DNA of 64,000 nt from Lethocerus indicus (GCA_019843655.1 JACDQD010000005.1:29770954-29834953); one strand, 5' to 3'; positions 40,113 through 54,900 are shown, numbered from the stretch's first letter. The notes: generated by a model from the sequence alone, not told the origin. Numbers and translations: made by a program.

Positions 40113-43100
40113 AATAAAATAGCCTTTGGAAACACCTACATCTCTGCCCCATGGAAATCGGCGGATAAAATATAATTCGGGCCTACCGACTGAAACTGAT
40201 ACTAACCCATCACTGTCACATATTGTGACGTCTTATTAGATATTTAAATTTGTTAGGATCAGAGTTATTATTATATTTATATAATTGGCCCAATGGAGAA
40301 TTCGATGTGCGTTTATCGCGGCTGTCTAGAAGTATATCAATAAAATGACTAAGGGTCATAAACACTTAGAGAATTAAATGTTATACAGCGGTACATTACT
40401 CTGGAATTCTAGTTTGAAATAATAATTCAATTACATTTACCCGACAAGAGTTATGAAACTACAGAGGTCGTTCCTCCCCCGACTCATCGATGCAACTACA
40501 TCAGGGATCAGACGCGACAGACGTTTAGCGTTTCGTCGTACCGGAGTTTAACAGCGGAAGTGGATGGAGGCGGAATAGGGCCGGGCAGAGACACAAGTCG
40601 GCTTTACTGCCCCCTCAAATTACTTTTCCGCTTTCGGAGACAGGGAGGACAGGGGGAAAGGTGCACTCTACCCTACCGTGCCCTGCCGGATCTTAAAATT
40701 TAATCGCCGTACGGCAAACCGTAGGGAGAACCGACAGTTAATTCTGAAGTGGGAGGCGCAGTCCGAGTACGTGACTCTGCCCCGTAGGGGCAAATGTCCG
40801 AATTCGCTATTTATGTTTTATTCCATCTAGATAGTTCCAATTAATCATTGATCCATTATGAACATAAAAAGAGACCCAAATATTTATGTATTTTGAACTC
40901 CACAATACGTTGGAAGTCAAGTAACTTTACTTACAACTGTGTAAGTATAAGCATCATCTAGAATTTGTATAATAGAATATATGTATATTTACATATTTGG
41001 GGTTGATGGAAGGTAGCGGAAACGGGAGAATCGCTTTTTTATGCGACTAATTAAAAGCAGCGGAAATGGTATTTCTACATTCAGACTATACATTAGCTCC
41101 ACTATAAAAGCAAAGCGAGTGGTTCTTATGATTTCCGTTTTCGTTATGAATTATGAAACTCCTTATTGCGATTACTCAGTCATTCTGTAGATAATTAATT
41201 TATCCTCTACCACAGAATCTGGAATTAATTAATTTATCTGCTGGTAATTTTGGAAGGAATTGCAAATTTAATCCTTCAGTTTACCTACCGCTCACCCAGA
41301 TCGAATATAATAATAACTTACTCTCCTCCTCACGCCCTCAATAATAACGTAGTAGGTAAAACAAGCCTGAAGGTAATTACAACTCGTTAGTGAAAGAAGT
41401 ACGTAATAGTGGGGGGTATAGCGCTAGTTACTTCACTAGTAGGATGGGAAGAAGCTGAAATCTTCCTATATTAAGACAAAACATGCGATAAACTAAGAGT
41501 TCGAAAAACAAACTAATTATTTCCTCAATAATATCCTCAACCTCGAGCAATACTGGCATGGAAACAAAATTGAAGGGAGAAATGCAACGGATTATTCAAT
41601 GTCACGGCAGTAAGATAATGGGAAATCCTGAAGGAATTCAGGTAAACTTATACATCAAAGAGTCGCCAGCGTCTTTCGGATCGTAAGGAGAGCTCTATAA
41701 ACAGACTCGTCTATGAATAATTTAAATTTCCCCCTCTTTTGACCCTTGATCCGAAAGGAGGTCACCTACAATTTTATGTATTGAAATGGCCCCGCTCAAA
41801 GAGGGCCGGGTATTATCTGCCAAGATTCGGTTTTCGGTCGAAAACAGCCGCGCAATGCGCTCAGATCACATATATTCAACATAACGGTCCAAATTAAACT
41901 GATAAACTGAAATATAATACCGCCTATTGACTTTCTTCATTAAATTCCCGACCTACAAAACGTAGGTTATTAGTTATTATTAGGTTACATTGACACAAAC
42001 TCCACTTAATTAAATATATAACCAGAGGAAAATTAAATATACGACTGAACAAGTTCATACAATTTTGTCTACTGGAATTTTTTAAATTTACCGTTCAAAT
42101 CAATTTATAACCCGGCTCTAATGTTTGTCATTATGATGTACCAGACTTATCAATACCACAACGCGACGAAAGCGACGTGAAGGGAAAATAAGAGGAAATA
42201 AAACATGTATTTTTATGAAATATCTAGTGACTGTATGTAGTGAAAAAGCAATCGTAAAGGCAGTTTCCTTCAAACTGGGAAATTTCATACAATATATTTG
42301 CCGAATATTATTATACGAATTAGCGATGAATGAATATATGAAGGTGCGGTTCCAAAATTGGAGTTTCACGATATCGGTGACAATTAACGTCGAATCCAAT
42401 ATTCAATTTTCGATCGGCGGGCGCGAGGGCGGTTCGTTTCTGGCGGTTGTTTCACCAAAAAAATTCGCCCATGCAAATTCGAACAGGTTTCATCCCCATT
42501 CCGCCACCAATATCGCGATCGAAATATCGGAACGCTCGGATTGAACTCGGGCTCCGGGAGGGCTGACCGACCCCAGCGAAAAATATTCCAACCCCCTAAG
42601 GAAGCAATTACAAAATCGGCAGAATATTAAAGTTACACGAAGCCCATTTAATTAGTCCGATTTTCATTCGAACTTCCCCAAGGTGAAAATGCCAATATTC
42701 CCCCTTCCAGTCTCCCAAGGCGAGTTCTATTTTCCTGAAAAACTCCGCCCCTCGAATGACTACCGGCGAAATATTAATCAGCCCTATATTGTAGGAGCTC
42801 TGCCCCGCGGACAGGAACCAACCCGAATACTCGACATGATTTGCATTCGTGTTCACACCTTTAATTTAGCCCTCTGCACATGACAGCCGGTTTTTCCGAT
42901 GGAACTCCTGCCTGGATTATTTTTTCTATATACCGTTTCGAATTTCCCTTCCACCCGCGCCCACCGCGAGGACTATCCGACTGCGTTACTGCCGAAATAG
43001 GGTAAAACTAGTTGAACAATCTGCTCGAGACATTTAACGCCACAACTGATATTTCAATTTTAATAAGGATGTAGAGCCTCATTTACAGAACTAACGTATA

Positions 43101-43115
43101 CGTCACACATGACAG

Positions 43116-43296
43116 TACATGTGAATGTGACAGTGCAGTGAGGATGCCCAAAAAACAGTGCTAACAGTGACTAACACCGCTACTGAAGATGGCGAGCAGC
43201 CGAAACCGGTCTAGCAAAAGACCAAACCAGCGAGAGGAGACAGAAACATCACGAACCTACAGTATTCCAACCCCTCGCAGACCACAAAACAGGTAT
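43116..43296 (+). repeat. SINE-like dispersed repeat, copy 1
   Basis: About 180 bp shared in the same orientation with 44,086-44,270. The core, gaagatggcgagcagccgaaaccggtctagc, is given here in two parts: gaagatggcgagcag then ccgaaaccggtctagc. It is followed by gaggagacagaaac and ends with acaaaacaggtat. The 'gaagatgg..ccgaaaccggt' style is, from general knowledge, typical of 3' ends of arthropod non-LTR retrotransposons and their SINEs. I see no A-box/B-box head and no target duplication, so the class is inferred. Confidence 0.6.
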
Positions 43297-44085
43297 ATCA
43301 GATCCTAAAAATATTCCTCATTATGATTTTCAACAAACGAAATTCAAACGGCCGCTTAAATCAACAGCGCGATAATCGGGGTAGGGCGAACGGGCATAAT
43401 ATCGGCACACCTGTATATACATACGCGTGTATATATTGGCGCGTTTGAATATTCCATCAATCGGGGCGTAAGCTAACCAAATATTCCCCACCTGCGTTAT
43501 TTGCATCAGTGCATCTTATATTATATCTCCGCTCGCAATGCCACGTGCCACATAGTTGGCTCCATTGTACCCGTGCTCGCGGCAATAGGAAAAAACTAAA
43601 GGGACCGAAACCACATTTATATTCATGAATACGTTACAGTGTTTGAGGGCACCGGTGGACCGTTTAACGTGGACTGGTAGCTCACTTGGAAAATGTAATG
43701 TGGCTCAACTGCGCGGCGTCCCGCATCAAGTCCGTAATGCTTTTTGCACATAATAAAGTTCAATTGTGGAGTCTAGAAAAGAAAATCGCTCGCCGAAGGA
43801 AAATAAAATCAACCGGCCAAACAGGTGACTGATGAAACTCGGTATTCCCAATTATGAATTCTCGTTTATTCAATTCGCGTGGTTATTTAAAATAATGGTA
43901 AATAGTGCAACATATTTTGTTTATGTAATTGAACGTTAAACTGAATACGCTGTCACTTGAACTGGTTGTAGTGTATTCATTTTAATGCCCTATTAGATTC
44001 AATGGTACGCCGCACCTAATACTAGTCCGCAACACAGGCCTGTCTTACATTTTAGTATTAGCGCCTAACATATAGCGCCTTACGG
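43297..44085. other. Unique DNA between two repeat copies
   Basis: No gene is seen. It is a mixed AT/GC interval with a GC-richer part at about 43,430-43,800. It may be ordinary sequence between two independent insertions or the interior of a single composite repeat. Confidence 0.5.
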
Positions 44086-44270
44086 TACAGGTGACAGTGA
44101 CATTTCAATGGGGATGCCCGAAAAACATCCAAAGTGCCAGAAGTGACTAAGACCGCTACTAAAGATGGCGAGCAGCCGAAACCGGTCTAGCAAAATACCA
44201 AACCAGGGAGAGGAGACAGAAACAAGAAATCTACGGTATTCCAACCCCTCACACACTACAAAACAGGTAT
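44086..44270 (+). repeat. SINE-like dispersed repeat, copy 2
   Basis: A diverged direct copy of 43,116-43,296, sharing ggatgccc, aagatggcgagcagccgaaa, ccggtctagcaaaa, gagaggagacagaaac and tattccaacccctc, and ending acaaaacaggtat. Small indels separate it from copy 1, which points to insertions of some age. Confidence 0.6.
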
Positions 44271-45879
44271 GTTAAACTGGAAATTTATGTTTATTTATGT
44301 CGGTGGGAGGTGAAGAAGAGAGACTGCCACGTGATGGGAAGATTGGGGAACAGAAAAGTACGCAATGAACTTGCCGGAGATGACTTCTCCAGTAAATTCC
44401 CTTCCCATGAATTGGGAATTGTGGCCGCAACATTTGAATTCCAATCCGAATCTTCATCCCCCATCAGCGATTCTGTGTCGATGCATCGACTGGACGAAGA
44501 AAATGGTCTATACCGGATTTAAGAGAAGAGTTTGCCATTAACGTTCCCCAGATGACAAAATGCTCGATTCGGAATATTAATAATATATTTGTGCGTCATG
44601 AACATAACTTCAATGGAAATTAATCCAGTTGATTAATTCGCCTCATATAATTTCTTTCCACGCCATGTAATGCTGTACGGAATGTTTAATTATAGATAAT
44701 GCGTATCAAAATGTTTTAGCAGGGTTCGGCGATATCTGGAATAATGAATTTTCATTCAGTGATCATTCGAACTTTGCATTGTCGGTTGCATTTGTTAATG
44801 CACCACTCTTTTACAGTAGACACGTCAACAGCTCATACGGAAAACGACGTCTGTTTGCATTCGCTTTCAGGTTAAATGCATCCAAACACGAGTGGAAGGG
44901 CACACGATTGAATAAGCAACCAAACAGCTGTAAACGCATAAAATCCATTACTATGATAATGAACCATCGGCATTATGAATCATGAACATTGTTTACAGTT
45001 TACTGTTCCGGCATACAACATGCAGAACGTTTTGCTCCGAGTTTATTTTAAAGATAATTTCAAAAATGATTGTCGAATACAAAGTTGAGAAGAAGGTTTT
45101 AATCGCTAAATAATAGCGCAGAAATATATTTCAGAGTACGACCGTCGACTAATCCAACCAGCGTGTCGTCCAAGTCTCATCGACTGTCTCCTCCTTTATT
45201 TCGTTATCCTTTCATACAATATTATTCAATATTGGGCGTTAATACCCTCTTTGATGGCCCGCCGACTCATCGCCCAATTGCCATAAAAGGGCAACTTCCG
45301 AGAACCCGCCCTACGCTTTACCTGTGTAGGGTTCCTTTTGTCTTTTGGCGGCGCTGTCGGACATTGGTGTGATCTCACATTCATCGCACGCTTGGTCTCA
45401 CAATTTTATGGGAAAGAGGAGGCGGAGACATTTCATTTCCGCATGACGGATATTTCATTTAATCTAAAATTATTTAATATTTCAATTAATATGGTTTATA
45501 AAACCATTCCCCTTGAACAGTGAAAAACTGCAAGCTTAGTAAAACTAATACTTAATAAATTCGTAAATTTAATTAAAGGCCCATATTCATTCTCGATTCG
45601 TCTGCCATCTATATATGAGGGCTGTCCCAGAGAGGGCGTTATATAGGAGACGGACAGATTTCCTTAAAATTGTAACGCGGTTAGGATTGGCTGGACGAGG
45701 ACAAGTTATTACAGGTTTTTCTTGGGGCTGTCAGTAGCGGGCCATAACTCAAAACTGATGGACTCGTCGGGACCCCAGTCGTTATGCTAATACTCGCGGG
45801 GGACAAAATAAATCCGCACACTCGGCGGCATTGAGACCGACCCGACAAATGTTTCGGCCGCCTTCTCGTCCGCCCTCTC

Positions 45880-45910
45880 TTCCTCCCTCCCTCCCTCCCT
45901 CCCTCCCTCT
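45880..45910. repeat. (CTCC)n simple repeat
   Basis: About seven tandem ctcc units in a pyrimidine-rich tract. Confidence 0.9.
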
Positions 45911-48900
45911 CTCTTTTTTTATTCCTCGACGCGGTCCCCCCCCCCAGGGGGGCTGTCCGGCCCCATCACAGCCCCTAACGCCGTATAAAAACTCCCGAGT
46001 TTTTCGCCAGCCCCCGCTCAGTTTTTAAGCTCCGATTCGGAATGACGGGTTGCGAATTCAAACTCCTGCGCGCACCCGGAAAAAAAAAATTTGAAATTGA
46101 CGTCTCGTTTCGATCGACGGATACGGACGGAAATGGAAAACGTACAGTAATTATGTAGAAAATGTTTTATCTTCCCGGTATTTCTACCTAACATTATCAG
46201 GTCGGAATGAAATTGGATGTCGGATAATAATAGCAACTTAAACTTCTAAAAAAGGAAATAAAGATATATGTCAATTATTCTAACTTTTTTTAAAATGAGT
46301 GTTTATAATACCCGCTAAGCCTTGCTTGACGTTTGTTTTACATAGTAAATAGCTCAAGTACAACTAATATACCATAGTACCGCTTTCAAGATAACAATTA
46401 AGATGTCAGTATATTGTAGTTATGCGACCAATCCAAGAAACATAAAAAAAATATGTAGTTAATAATCGAGCGTTAATCGCCGTGTCCTAAAATAAATTCC
46501 CTTGCTAGGTGGTCAAACAACAATTTCCAAGAAATTAGTCGTGCCGGGGGAATGTTTTCGAGCGAGGGCGTCGTGCGTTTAAGTGTTTGAAAACACCGTC
46601 GGTCCATAAATTAATACTTAATTGCGGCACCGCTTGAAACCATTATGCAATGTGCAGTTCACCGTGTAATAGGTTGTTGTACAAACGCCAACTCTTATTT
46701 TCCAGACCGTCGATAAGCCGGTCAAAAACAACGGCCCCTTCCTTTTTGGCAACAATTGAGGCAGAAATACAAACCCAAAGCAAAAAATCTGAATCTAAAA
46801 TTGTTAATTGATTATTAAATATCCCAAAGCAAATGAATATTCATTATGAAATCAATGTCAATCCTCGAAAACTGCATCTTTTACAACAAGAAAGGAATGT
46901 TTTATGGTTCTGAAAGCATTCGGAAATTCCGGAATCGTTCACTGTGTGCCTTTCCGGGCTATCTTCTTTTCACCCACGTTTGCATTATTATTGCACTTTT
47001 TGCTGCGATTAAAATTATTAAATATTAAATAGTAGATGGTGGAGAGGAAGCGGATGTGTGTGCGCACCTCACCAAGGTGGGTCACAACACTTAACAAGTA
47101 GTTAATTGCGAGTTCCTCGCTCCTTCTGATTAATGCAATTGAGTCGACTCCAAAAGAGAGGGAGAGAAAAAGAGAGATAGACTCTCGTCCACTTATTTTC
47201 GCCGCTTCCTAGACTACATAAATATTCGAAACTATCAATTACCGGTTCTGTCGGTTTTCGGCGCTTAGAAACGGGGTTTTTCTGACCCCAGTCGCCCATT
47301 CGATAGAGAGCTAAGCCAATCAATCTCGGCCCGTGGCGCAAAACCTAACATCTGTAGAATTCCAATAGCATTGTGTTAAGTCTAAGTTCTTTGGGTTTCC
47401 ACATATGTCCTGTGTTGGCATTCGGTAAATATATGACCGAGTGTAGACTAATTTATTTCTTTACATACCAAGAAGTGGGTTATATATTGAGGTATTTACA
47501 CTTGTCCGGCAGACCCCCCATGATACTTTTCTTATATCAGTGCATAACCTTATCGGGCGGGGCCTAGTGAGCGGGGTCGCCGCCACCGGTGGCCGTGTGA
47601 TCAGTATGCGGCTCCCGTTAGCCCCGATGTACCGTCCCGGCCCAGATGAATATAACTGGGAAAGGAGCGAATATTGACACGTACACGGCCCTCTTCCACA
47701 ACCCACTCGAGATTCCACCTACCGATCACTTCTCCAATTACTGTTATTCTTCTCCCGATTCTCCGTCGGAATACCTAAATCCATAATTTATTTGAATATA
47801 AATATACGGAAAGTTCCTGCCTCCATACAAATTATTAATACAAATGTTGGCAGCACCTAGAATGCGGGAACACGAAAAACAGCAGAAACCTGTCTGGCGC
47901 AAATAAGCGTGAGAGAAAAAAGTTCCTCATCATATTTACAAGAATTAATCTCGACGATCTTTAATTTTTATTCTAATCATATTATCGATGAAAAAATATT
48001 TAGAGTTTCCGCGATTTGAGATTTGCTTGAGGATGATTCACATTTCTACCTGACAAATCCGGTATACTCATAGACAAATCCACGTCAATACTGCCAGTAT
48101 AACATGCGACAGTTCGAAAGTTACAACGCCCGATAAAATATCTTTGTATACTATTAATCCATATTGATTTTTTTTTTCAGACAAAATAATCAGAACTGTC
48201 TGTTCATACCTCTTGGATCAGCATAAAAAACAAAATTACAAATAACGGGGAACAAAGGTTGAGGATTAAGAAGGGTCCATTAAAGTAGCGGGCGGAAATT
48301 TCAGAAACAGGAGCCGGTGGTGGAAATTTCAGCATCAAGTAGCCGAGTGGTAGTGCTCTGCTGTTTTGTCCGACTTTATAGCGGCGGGCTCAACGAGTGG
48401 AACCGTTCCCGAGGCCGGACCCACTTCAACCGACAACACAGACGTAAAACAACACAAGGAGAGCGAATGTACTTAACATTCTCCGGGCTTCAGCCGGGCG
48501 CCCCCCCCCGCAAAGCAAAAAAATAGCCCCGCAAGAAACAATAAACGAGCGCTTATTTCAATTTCACCTATGTTGCTCTCAATCACAGGTAAATCGCAAA
48601 CTCTTCATGTAATTATTAATTTATTCGCCTCATTCACAAACTTACATCATCGCAAATAAGATATACTGTCTTTGCTCGCTTATTTGGTTTCGGGTTTTTG
48701 CCTTGGTCAGTATTATTTGTAGTAGTAACACTATTGCCATCCTATTTGAAATAGTATTGTGGTCGCAATGTACGTATGTAGATTTTTTTTTATTTGTACA
48801 ATCAATTATAACATAATTATGTGTACAAGTGTTGAGTGTATGTTTCTCACTTGAATGGCTTGACAAAAGAAACCGTCCAATGACGGCACTTTTCACAATG

Positions 48901-51900
48901 CATGAAATAATTTATGGCTTACGTATGTAGATAGAGATACGTTTAGATACGAGATTTATGGCTGTAATATATCTTCCCGTTTAAATTAAGGTCATCACGA
49001 CAGACATATATAGTGTGGTTATTTAAAAATTAATTTATACACTTCATGCTATACTTAACATCCCGAGGTCGAAAAACGCTCGAAAGGAACACGTTAAATA
49101 TTCTACTAATATAGAATTTAAGTATACAGTATCTATCATGAGATCTCTCCATGAAATATTATTGAAGTTATTCAATCGAGCCTTTACTGAAAAGGTTGAA
49201 CCACTATTGTATTTACGGTCTGAACCCCGCAATTAATTGTAAGAGTAATTTATTTTATTTGCACGCAGTACTTTGGAAAAGCAAATGAAAATTTCGGAAA
49301 AATGAGAGGCATTCACGATTCCCAGGGTACTTGGAATTCATTCAGTGTACAGAAAAAGGAAAGGGAACTCCAGTCCTTAATTTACTTTCGACCTTTTGAA
49401 AATCTGGGACTGGTTACCTCCTGTCTGAAATACTGTAATATTAAACTCATTCCTAAGCCTAATTTAACACAAACACGTCTAAAAGGATTATTTCTACCCA
49501 AGAAGCCGTTTAATATTAAAAATGTAATACTTTAAATGGAAGTATCCGTACTTAATAATCCATGTTTGTACATTTGAGCTATACAAGTATATAGAAATTT
49601 ATTAGACTGAGGCAAGAATGGTATTATTAAATCAAATCTATATCAGTTACACTTAATATTAATATGGATAATATTGTGTTGTTCAATAAGCGAAGAGGGT
49701 ACTTTCAAATAGAGAGCAGACAGTTTAAAGGGTCAGTCGCTCGCTCCATCCCCTTTGAACCGTCCGAAAACAATCGAATGGGGAAGTCTAAGTGGGGAAA
49801 CAAGAAGAAGCTAATCCTATCAGGGGACCCCACTTTGACACTTGTGCATCTAGTAAGACTACTATGTAATAATTATTAATTGGTCACGTCAACTCTAAAA
49901 AGATATAAATCTCCTTGTACAACAAATAATTGTTAATTTCCATGAGTTTACTGGAGTTAACTAACTTCCCTAACTTGATCAGTTGAAATTACAATTGAAG
50001 AAAATTTCATCCAACATCGGTGATTCGATCTTCTACAAAATATGATTACAAGTGATATAAAATATATTAGAAAAATGATAAAATATGATTAGAATATGAC
50101 TGTGTCTAGATTTATATTCAGATATTTGTAGATTATGGTGACGGCGTCGTACATTAAATGGGCTTCTATATTATAGTTTTATGTAATTAAGTGGGAGGCG
50201 GATTCCCGCGAGTAAGCGCTATTCGATACAGTTCTTGAGTCACAGGACGTATCCTGTTACTATAGTATCAGAGGTAACAGGATCCTTGATGGGCTATGTA
50301 TAATTGATTGGCACTGATCGTGACGATTATCGCAAGCAGGTTCGATGTCAGGCCGAATATTTGCGATCGAAAATCACAACATGATATCAATGATCAATAA
50401 ACAATGATAATTAATTGTTTTCGAGCTATCAGATATTGAGAGTTTAAACAGGGACCGTCGTAAATAAATCTCTAGGGAAACTCGGGATAGTGAACTGACC
50501 GCCTCTTTATTATGGCCATCTTCGGTCGTTAATAACACGTCCTGACCTTTGACGAATTGTCTCACATCGTGACCGAAACGTTGGTCTACAAGCGGCAAAT
50601 GTCAAGCCGCAACAGCGATCTTCGACGAAGTCAAAAGGTGGCAAAGTATTAGGACGACGCAACCTTGTATACCCAACTTCCTGTCCACTATATTGGCCGA
50701 TATTCCACCCTTTCCCCGATGTATTTATTTATTCAACCGGCTGTTTGTTTTGCTCGACCGAACGCTGAAAGCCCCAAATTAAAAACAACTCTTAAAATTC
50801 AGAAAATTGGACCAAACATCGGCCGAAAAAAGCACCCCAATAAAATAACCAAAGGATTTTTTTCTGTTTTTATTGGGAGTATAAACAACACCGTTAATTG
50901 CAATATATCCCGCCTTCCCTCAATATGGTCATTAATCCTAATGAAATGAAACGCAAGTGAGTTGACATTTTGAATGCCAAAGAATATTTTACGAAATCGT
51001 TCTAAGGAATAAATAAATTTGTTAAATATATTTAGACATATAAAATAATAACAATTATATGGTTTAAAATTAACCGTCTTTATGAAAATACAATGAGCTT
51101 TTTTCTAATTTAATTACCACAATGTTTTAAGTTTCATTAAATACAGAAATATCTTTTGCAGTCGGATAAGTTTGATTATTGAATATTAATTTTCATTAGC
51201 TATTCAAACTGAACAGAAGTTGAAGTCATTCTCACTTGACAGCAAGAGGAAACTCAGTGCCTCCTCATAGTACACTTTCTTATCAGAACTAATTATCCAC
51301 TTTATTTTTCCCGTCAAACCGTTGGAAAGTATTTCGCTATCCGAATAATCGAATTAATTCAATAAAACGCCGTTTTAAGTGGGCTTTAACACCGTTTTTT
51401 GGACAAATCATTTTTATTTTCCAACAATCTTCATTTCACACTTGGTCCAGCGAGTTCAAATCTTTATCCCATACGAAATGTACAAAAGCGTATAAAATAA
51501 CTCTTCACCTTGTAGATTTACCATACTTATCAAATCATCCGCGTATATCATATTTAATTAATTTACGATATATTCGCTTTCTCTCAGGAGCCATATTAGG
51601 GAGCACTTGAAGAGCAGACCATACAGAACTGAAACCTGCATTTTTTTATTTCATTACTCTTTTCTTTCTAGGTTTGTATTTTCTATACATTTATTCGAGT
51701 AGCTCGGAGCGGAAGGATTTTTTCATCGTTCTGCCCATTCGACCGTAGAGGCGAATCTAGATTGCCTGGGATTCTTTCCCGACCACCCGCTATCTTTATT
51801 TATCTTTATTGAAAACGGAGATTTCGAGCGTACGGCAACAAAGAAACAGGGAAATAAATAAACAAAACAGAATATTATCCCAAAAAACTCCAAAGACAAT

Positions 51901-54900
51901 CAAATTCACCTGAGCCTTAACTGAGGCCATACCAGACCACGTTGAAACGATTATCAAATAAGCCATTGTAAATGAGCAATACCTCAGTATTTATCTGCAT
52001 TGTCCTATTCCGTTTATACAAATTCTAAAGCAGTATAAAGATATACTGACATTACCTGGACGTGTTCCACATCCATGAAAAGTAAATGAGATTCGTCACC
52101 TTCATAAAATAATATAGGGTCAGATATTTCCAAACGGGTCGTTGAAATGTAGTTTGAAACAGTGTAATTATTCGTACCGCAGTAAAAATTGACAAAATTG
52201 ACAGTTGTAATCTTTACTATGATTTGGCTATATAAAAAATATGCTTGATATATTAAAAATTTAAGGTAAAATTTAAATTGAAAAATTTCATCCCACTGTA
52301 ATATTATTAAAAATAATATTAACATATAACTCGCAATATTTTGTATCACACTGTGAGCAATGACAATTTCAGATAAGCGTTAATAGTATACTTATTTAAA
52401 ACAAATACCACAGTAGACTGTAACATTCTGAACTTCACACGTTAATGTGCATTTGGCAGTTTCCAGGAAGTAGAGCAGCAGAAAACGCGCGACATCCACC
52501 GGTATCAGAAAGCATGATCAGGCGGATAAGACCAATTTAATAATGTTAATTCGCCGCACGACAAAGGGATGTGAAAATCCGCGGAACGTGAGCGGCTGCC
52601 TGGGCCAACTAAGTTTCGCGAACTGGAAGGTCTCCGAACTGTAATTAGAAGTTAGAAGCTCAAGAAGGAAACCTTAGCTGTGGAATTAACACGGCTTTAG
52701 GGCCCACTAAGAATAACTGTTAACTGACTTGTTTAATTGTTGAAATTTGAATACACTGCGGGAGCCCCGCCGCAGAGTCGGTCGCCGCACTCGTTCCGGC
52801 TCCTGTACCCTGTTTCGGTTGCTTTACCCGACTCGAAACAACCACTATTTTTTTCTAAATTAGAGAAAGAGATAAAAAGTACATTAATGTTGCAAAATAT
52901 GGATCGCAATGCTCCCCGAAGCGCGGACGTTTTGATAAAAAGCGATACACATCAAACATTTACAACTTGAATAATAAATTCATGGCTTTACTTTTTTTTT
53001 CAATCTACGATATATGATCAATGCTTGTCATAATCAGAATTGAGGTTTATATAATTTACAACTTTTAGGGATGAAACTTTTTACAGAAGAAGTATATAAA
53101 AGCTATTTCCAATATGTAATATAGCGATACGTAGGATGCTCAATCGGTGCAACACCTTCTAAGTGCGTCACTAATTTAGTAATTAATTACTAAGTTCGCC
53201 AAACCGTTCCCAACTAGTACATAATTATGTTTAAAAACATACTTGTATTTATAGGTGATATAAAGTAAGGCCATTCTGTACTTCTCCGAATTCGAATATT
53301 GTTTCATTAAGAAATAAATATCGCATTAAAGAGTGCGCTGTCTTAAATGATTCCAATTCACATACTGGAATCAATTTGTTCCGCGGGATGTTTGCAAATT
53401 TCAACGTCCCCCTTAATTGAGACACAGTTGCCAAATAGAAATTTGCCGCCGAGAGCGGTTTAAACCCGGCCCGATAAATAGTTAAGGGGTTGACAGGGGG
53501 CCATAACTCAACAATTTAGTCCGCCTAAGGTCCGTTGTACACGTCGCTCGCTTCGCCTGTAAATATTTTACTGTGGAGGCCCCCCCGTTCCGCCCCCCTA
53601 CCCCTTCCCATCTGGAAATAAACGTGCTGACCGCCACTAACTGCGGGGCCCACCAATCGTAAAAACAAATAAACACCAACGGGCCCCCTCCTAACCCGCG
53701 AAAGGAGACCCCATTATATTTTCAGCCGTCTTTATACCGCCCCCCCCCCCAAACCTTTCCATATCTTCTCTCCCTGTTCCAGTTTCACGAACTGAAAGCT
53801 TCAACTGACTCCCCCCCGCACTCTTTCCCCACTACCGGTTTAACTGAATCCTGTCGGTGAAATATGCATAAATAATTTTCGACGGAGTAACTTATTATCT
53901 ACGCCCGGCGGGAACTATTGGCCATTCTCGACTATTTTTTATCCGGCTCAACTGATATAAAAAGGCAGAGCGACCGGCGATCAACAAGTTTAAGTATTAT
54001 GTTGACCTAAGACGAAAAAGTACTCAAGATGGCCGAATCCAGTCTGGTATAAGGTCAAATATACCTCAACTTAGTGTACATATGATTTTGTGCACTTTTG
54101 TACACTTGGTACAAAATGGTTTAAATATGAAATTAATCATTCCGTTATAAAATTCTTTTTGGAATTGTCCGCGTTCAACTTTCCATGTTAATAGAACAGG
54201 TAACAGTAGGAGAAGCGTGGTATGAGGCGCCTCTCTGGAGTAAAGGTAAATGTAGAAATAGTGGCCGGAAGTACTAAAGGGGAGGACGAAGGGACGGTTA
54301 GGTAAGCAGGCGTCATCTCATTAAAGCGGGGCCCAATTCTTATTCATAAACGTAAAGTGGAAAAGGAAGAGAGGGAGGAAAGTGCAAGAGCCGAGAGGGG
54401 AGTGGGGGAGCCGATTAAAGGGGGAAATTCTAGCCCCGCCTAACAGAGAGTGGCTGTCACCTGGCCCCGAGTTAGGAACTGAGCGTGACCCTTTTACCTA
54501 AAACAAACGACATCCAAACGCTAAAACCTGCTTAAGGTCACCGAGAATCGGCCGAGGGGAAGAGAGAAGAATCCCCGCGTAGAGACCAAATTAAGAAAAT
54601 CTTGTTTCATCTGAGAATTAACGGTAAAAGAAACCTTCCCAATGGAAACAAACATTTGAATAAATTGCGTTATAAGTTATTTTACCAGTACACGGAGCAT
54701 GAAAATAAGATTTTGCTTTGAGCCTCATTAGAAATATCTAAGTAATATTAATATCAATATGTTATTACTTTAGACAATCATACCCCGAATAGTGTTGCAT
54801 TACTAAAATAAATTGGGGGGGTATTGCGTTATCCTTAAGCAGTACTTTGAAATTATAAGGTCCTTGCAAAAATAAAATAGATTACCAATACTAACTAGAT

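Larger units (their letters stand above)
35801..43115. other. Non-coding, with microsatellites
   Basis: No supportable gene. GC-richer patches lie at about 37,400-37,540, 38,740-39,100, 39,730-40,150, 40,470-40,800 and 42,400-43,000. The longest ATG-initiated plus-strand frame of the window lies at 38,736-39,140 (134 codons), but a 93-codon minus-strand frame overlaps it and neither resembles a known protein. Confidence 0.5.

Noticed and set aside
39781..40152. 123-codon minus-strand frame
   Set aside because: It includes (CA)n-derived CVCVCV and glycine/arginine-rich low complexity.
48340..48410. tRNA A-box-like tagccgagtggtag
   Set aside because: No B box or pairing acceptor stem follows. 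At most it is a tRNA-derived relic.
45741..53513. Shared string gggccataactcaa at about 45,741 and 53,498
   Set aside because: The similarity does not extend convincingly beyond 14 bases.
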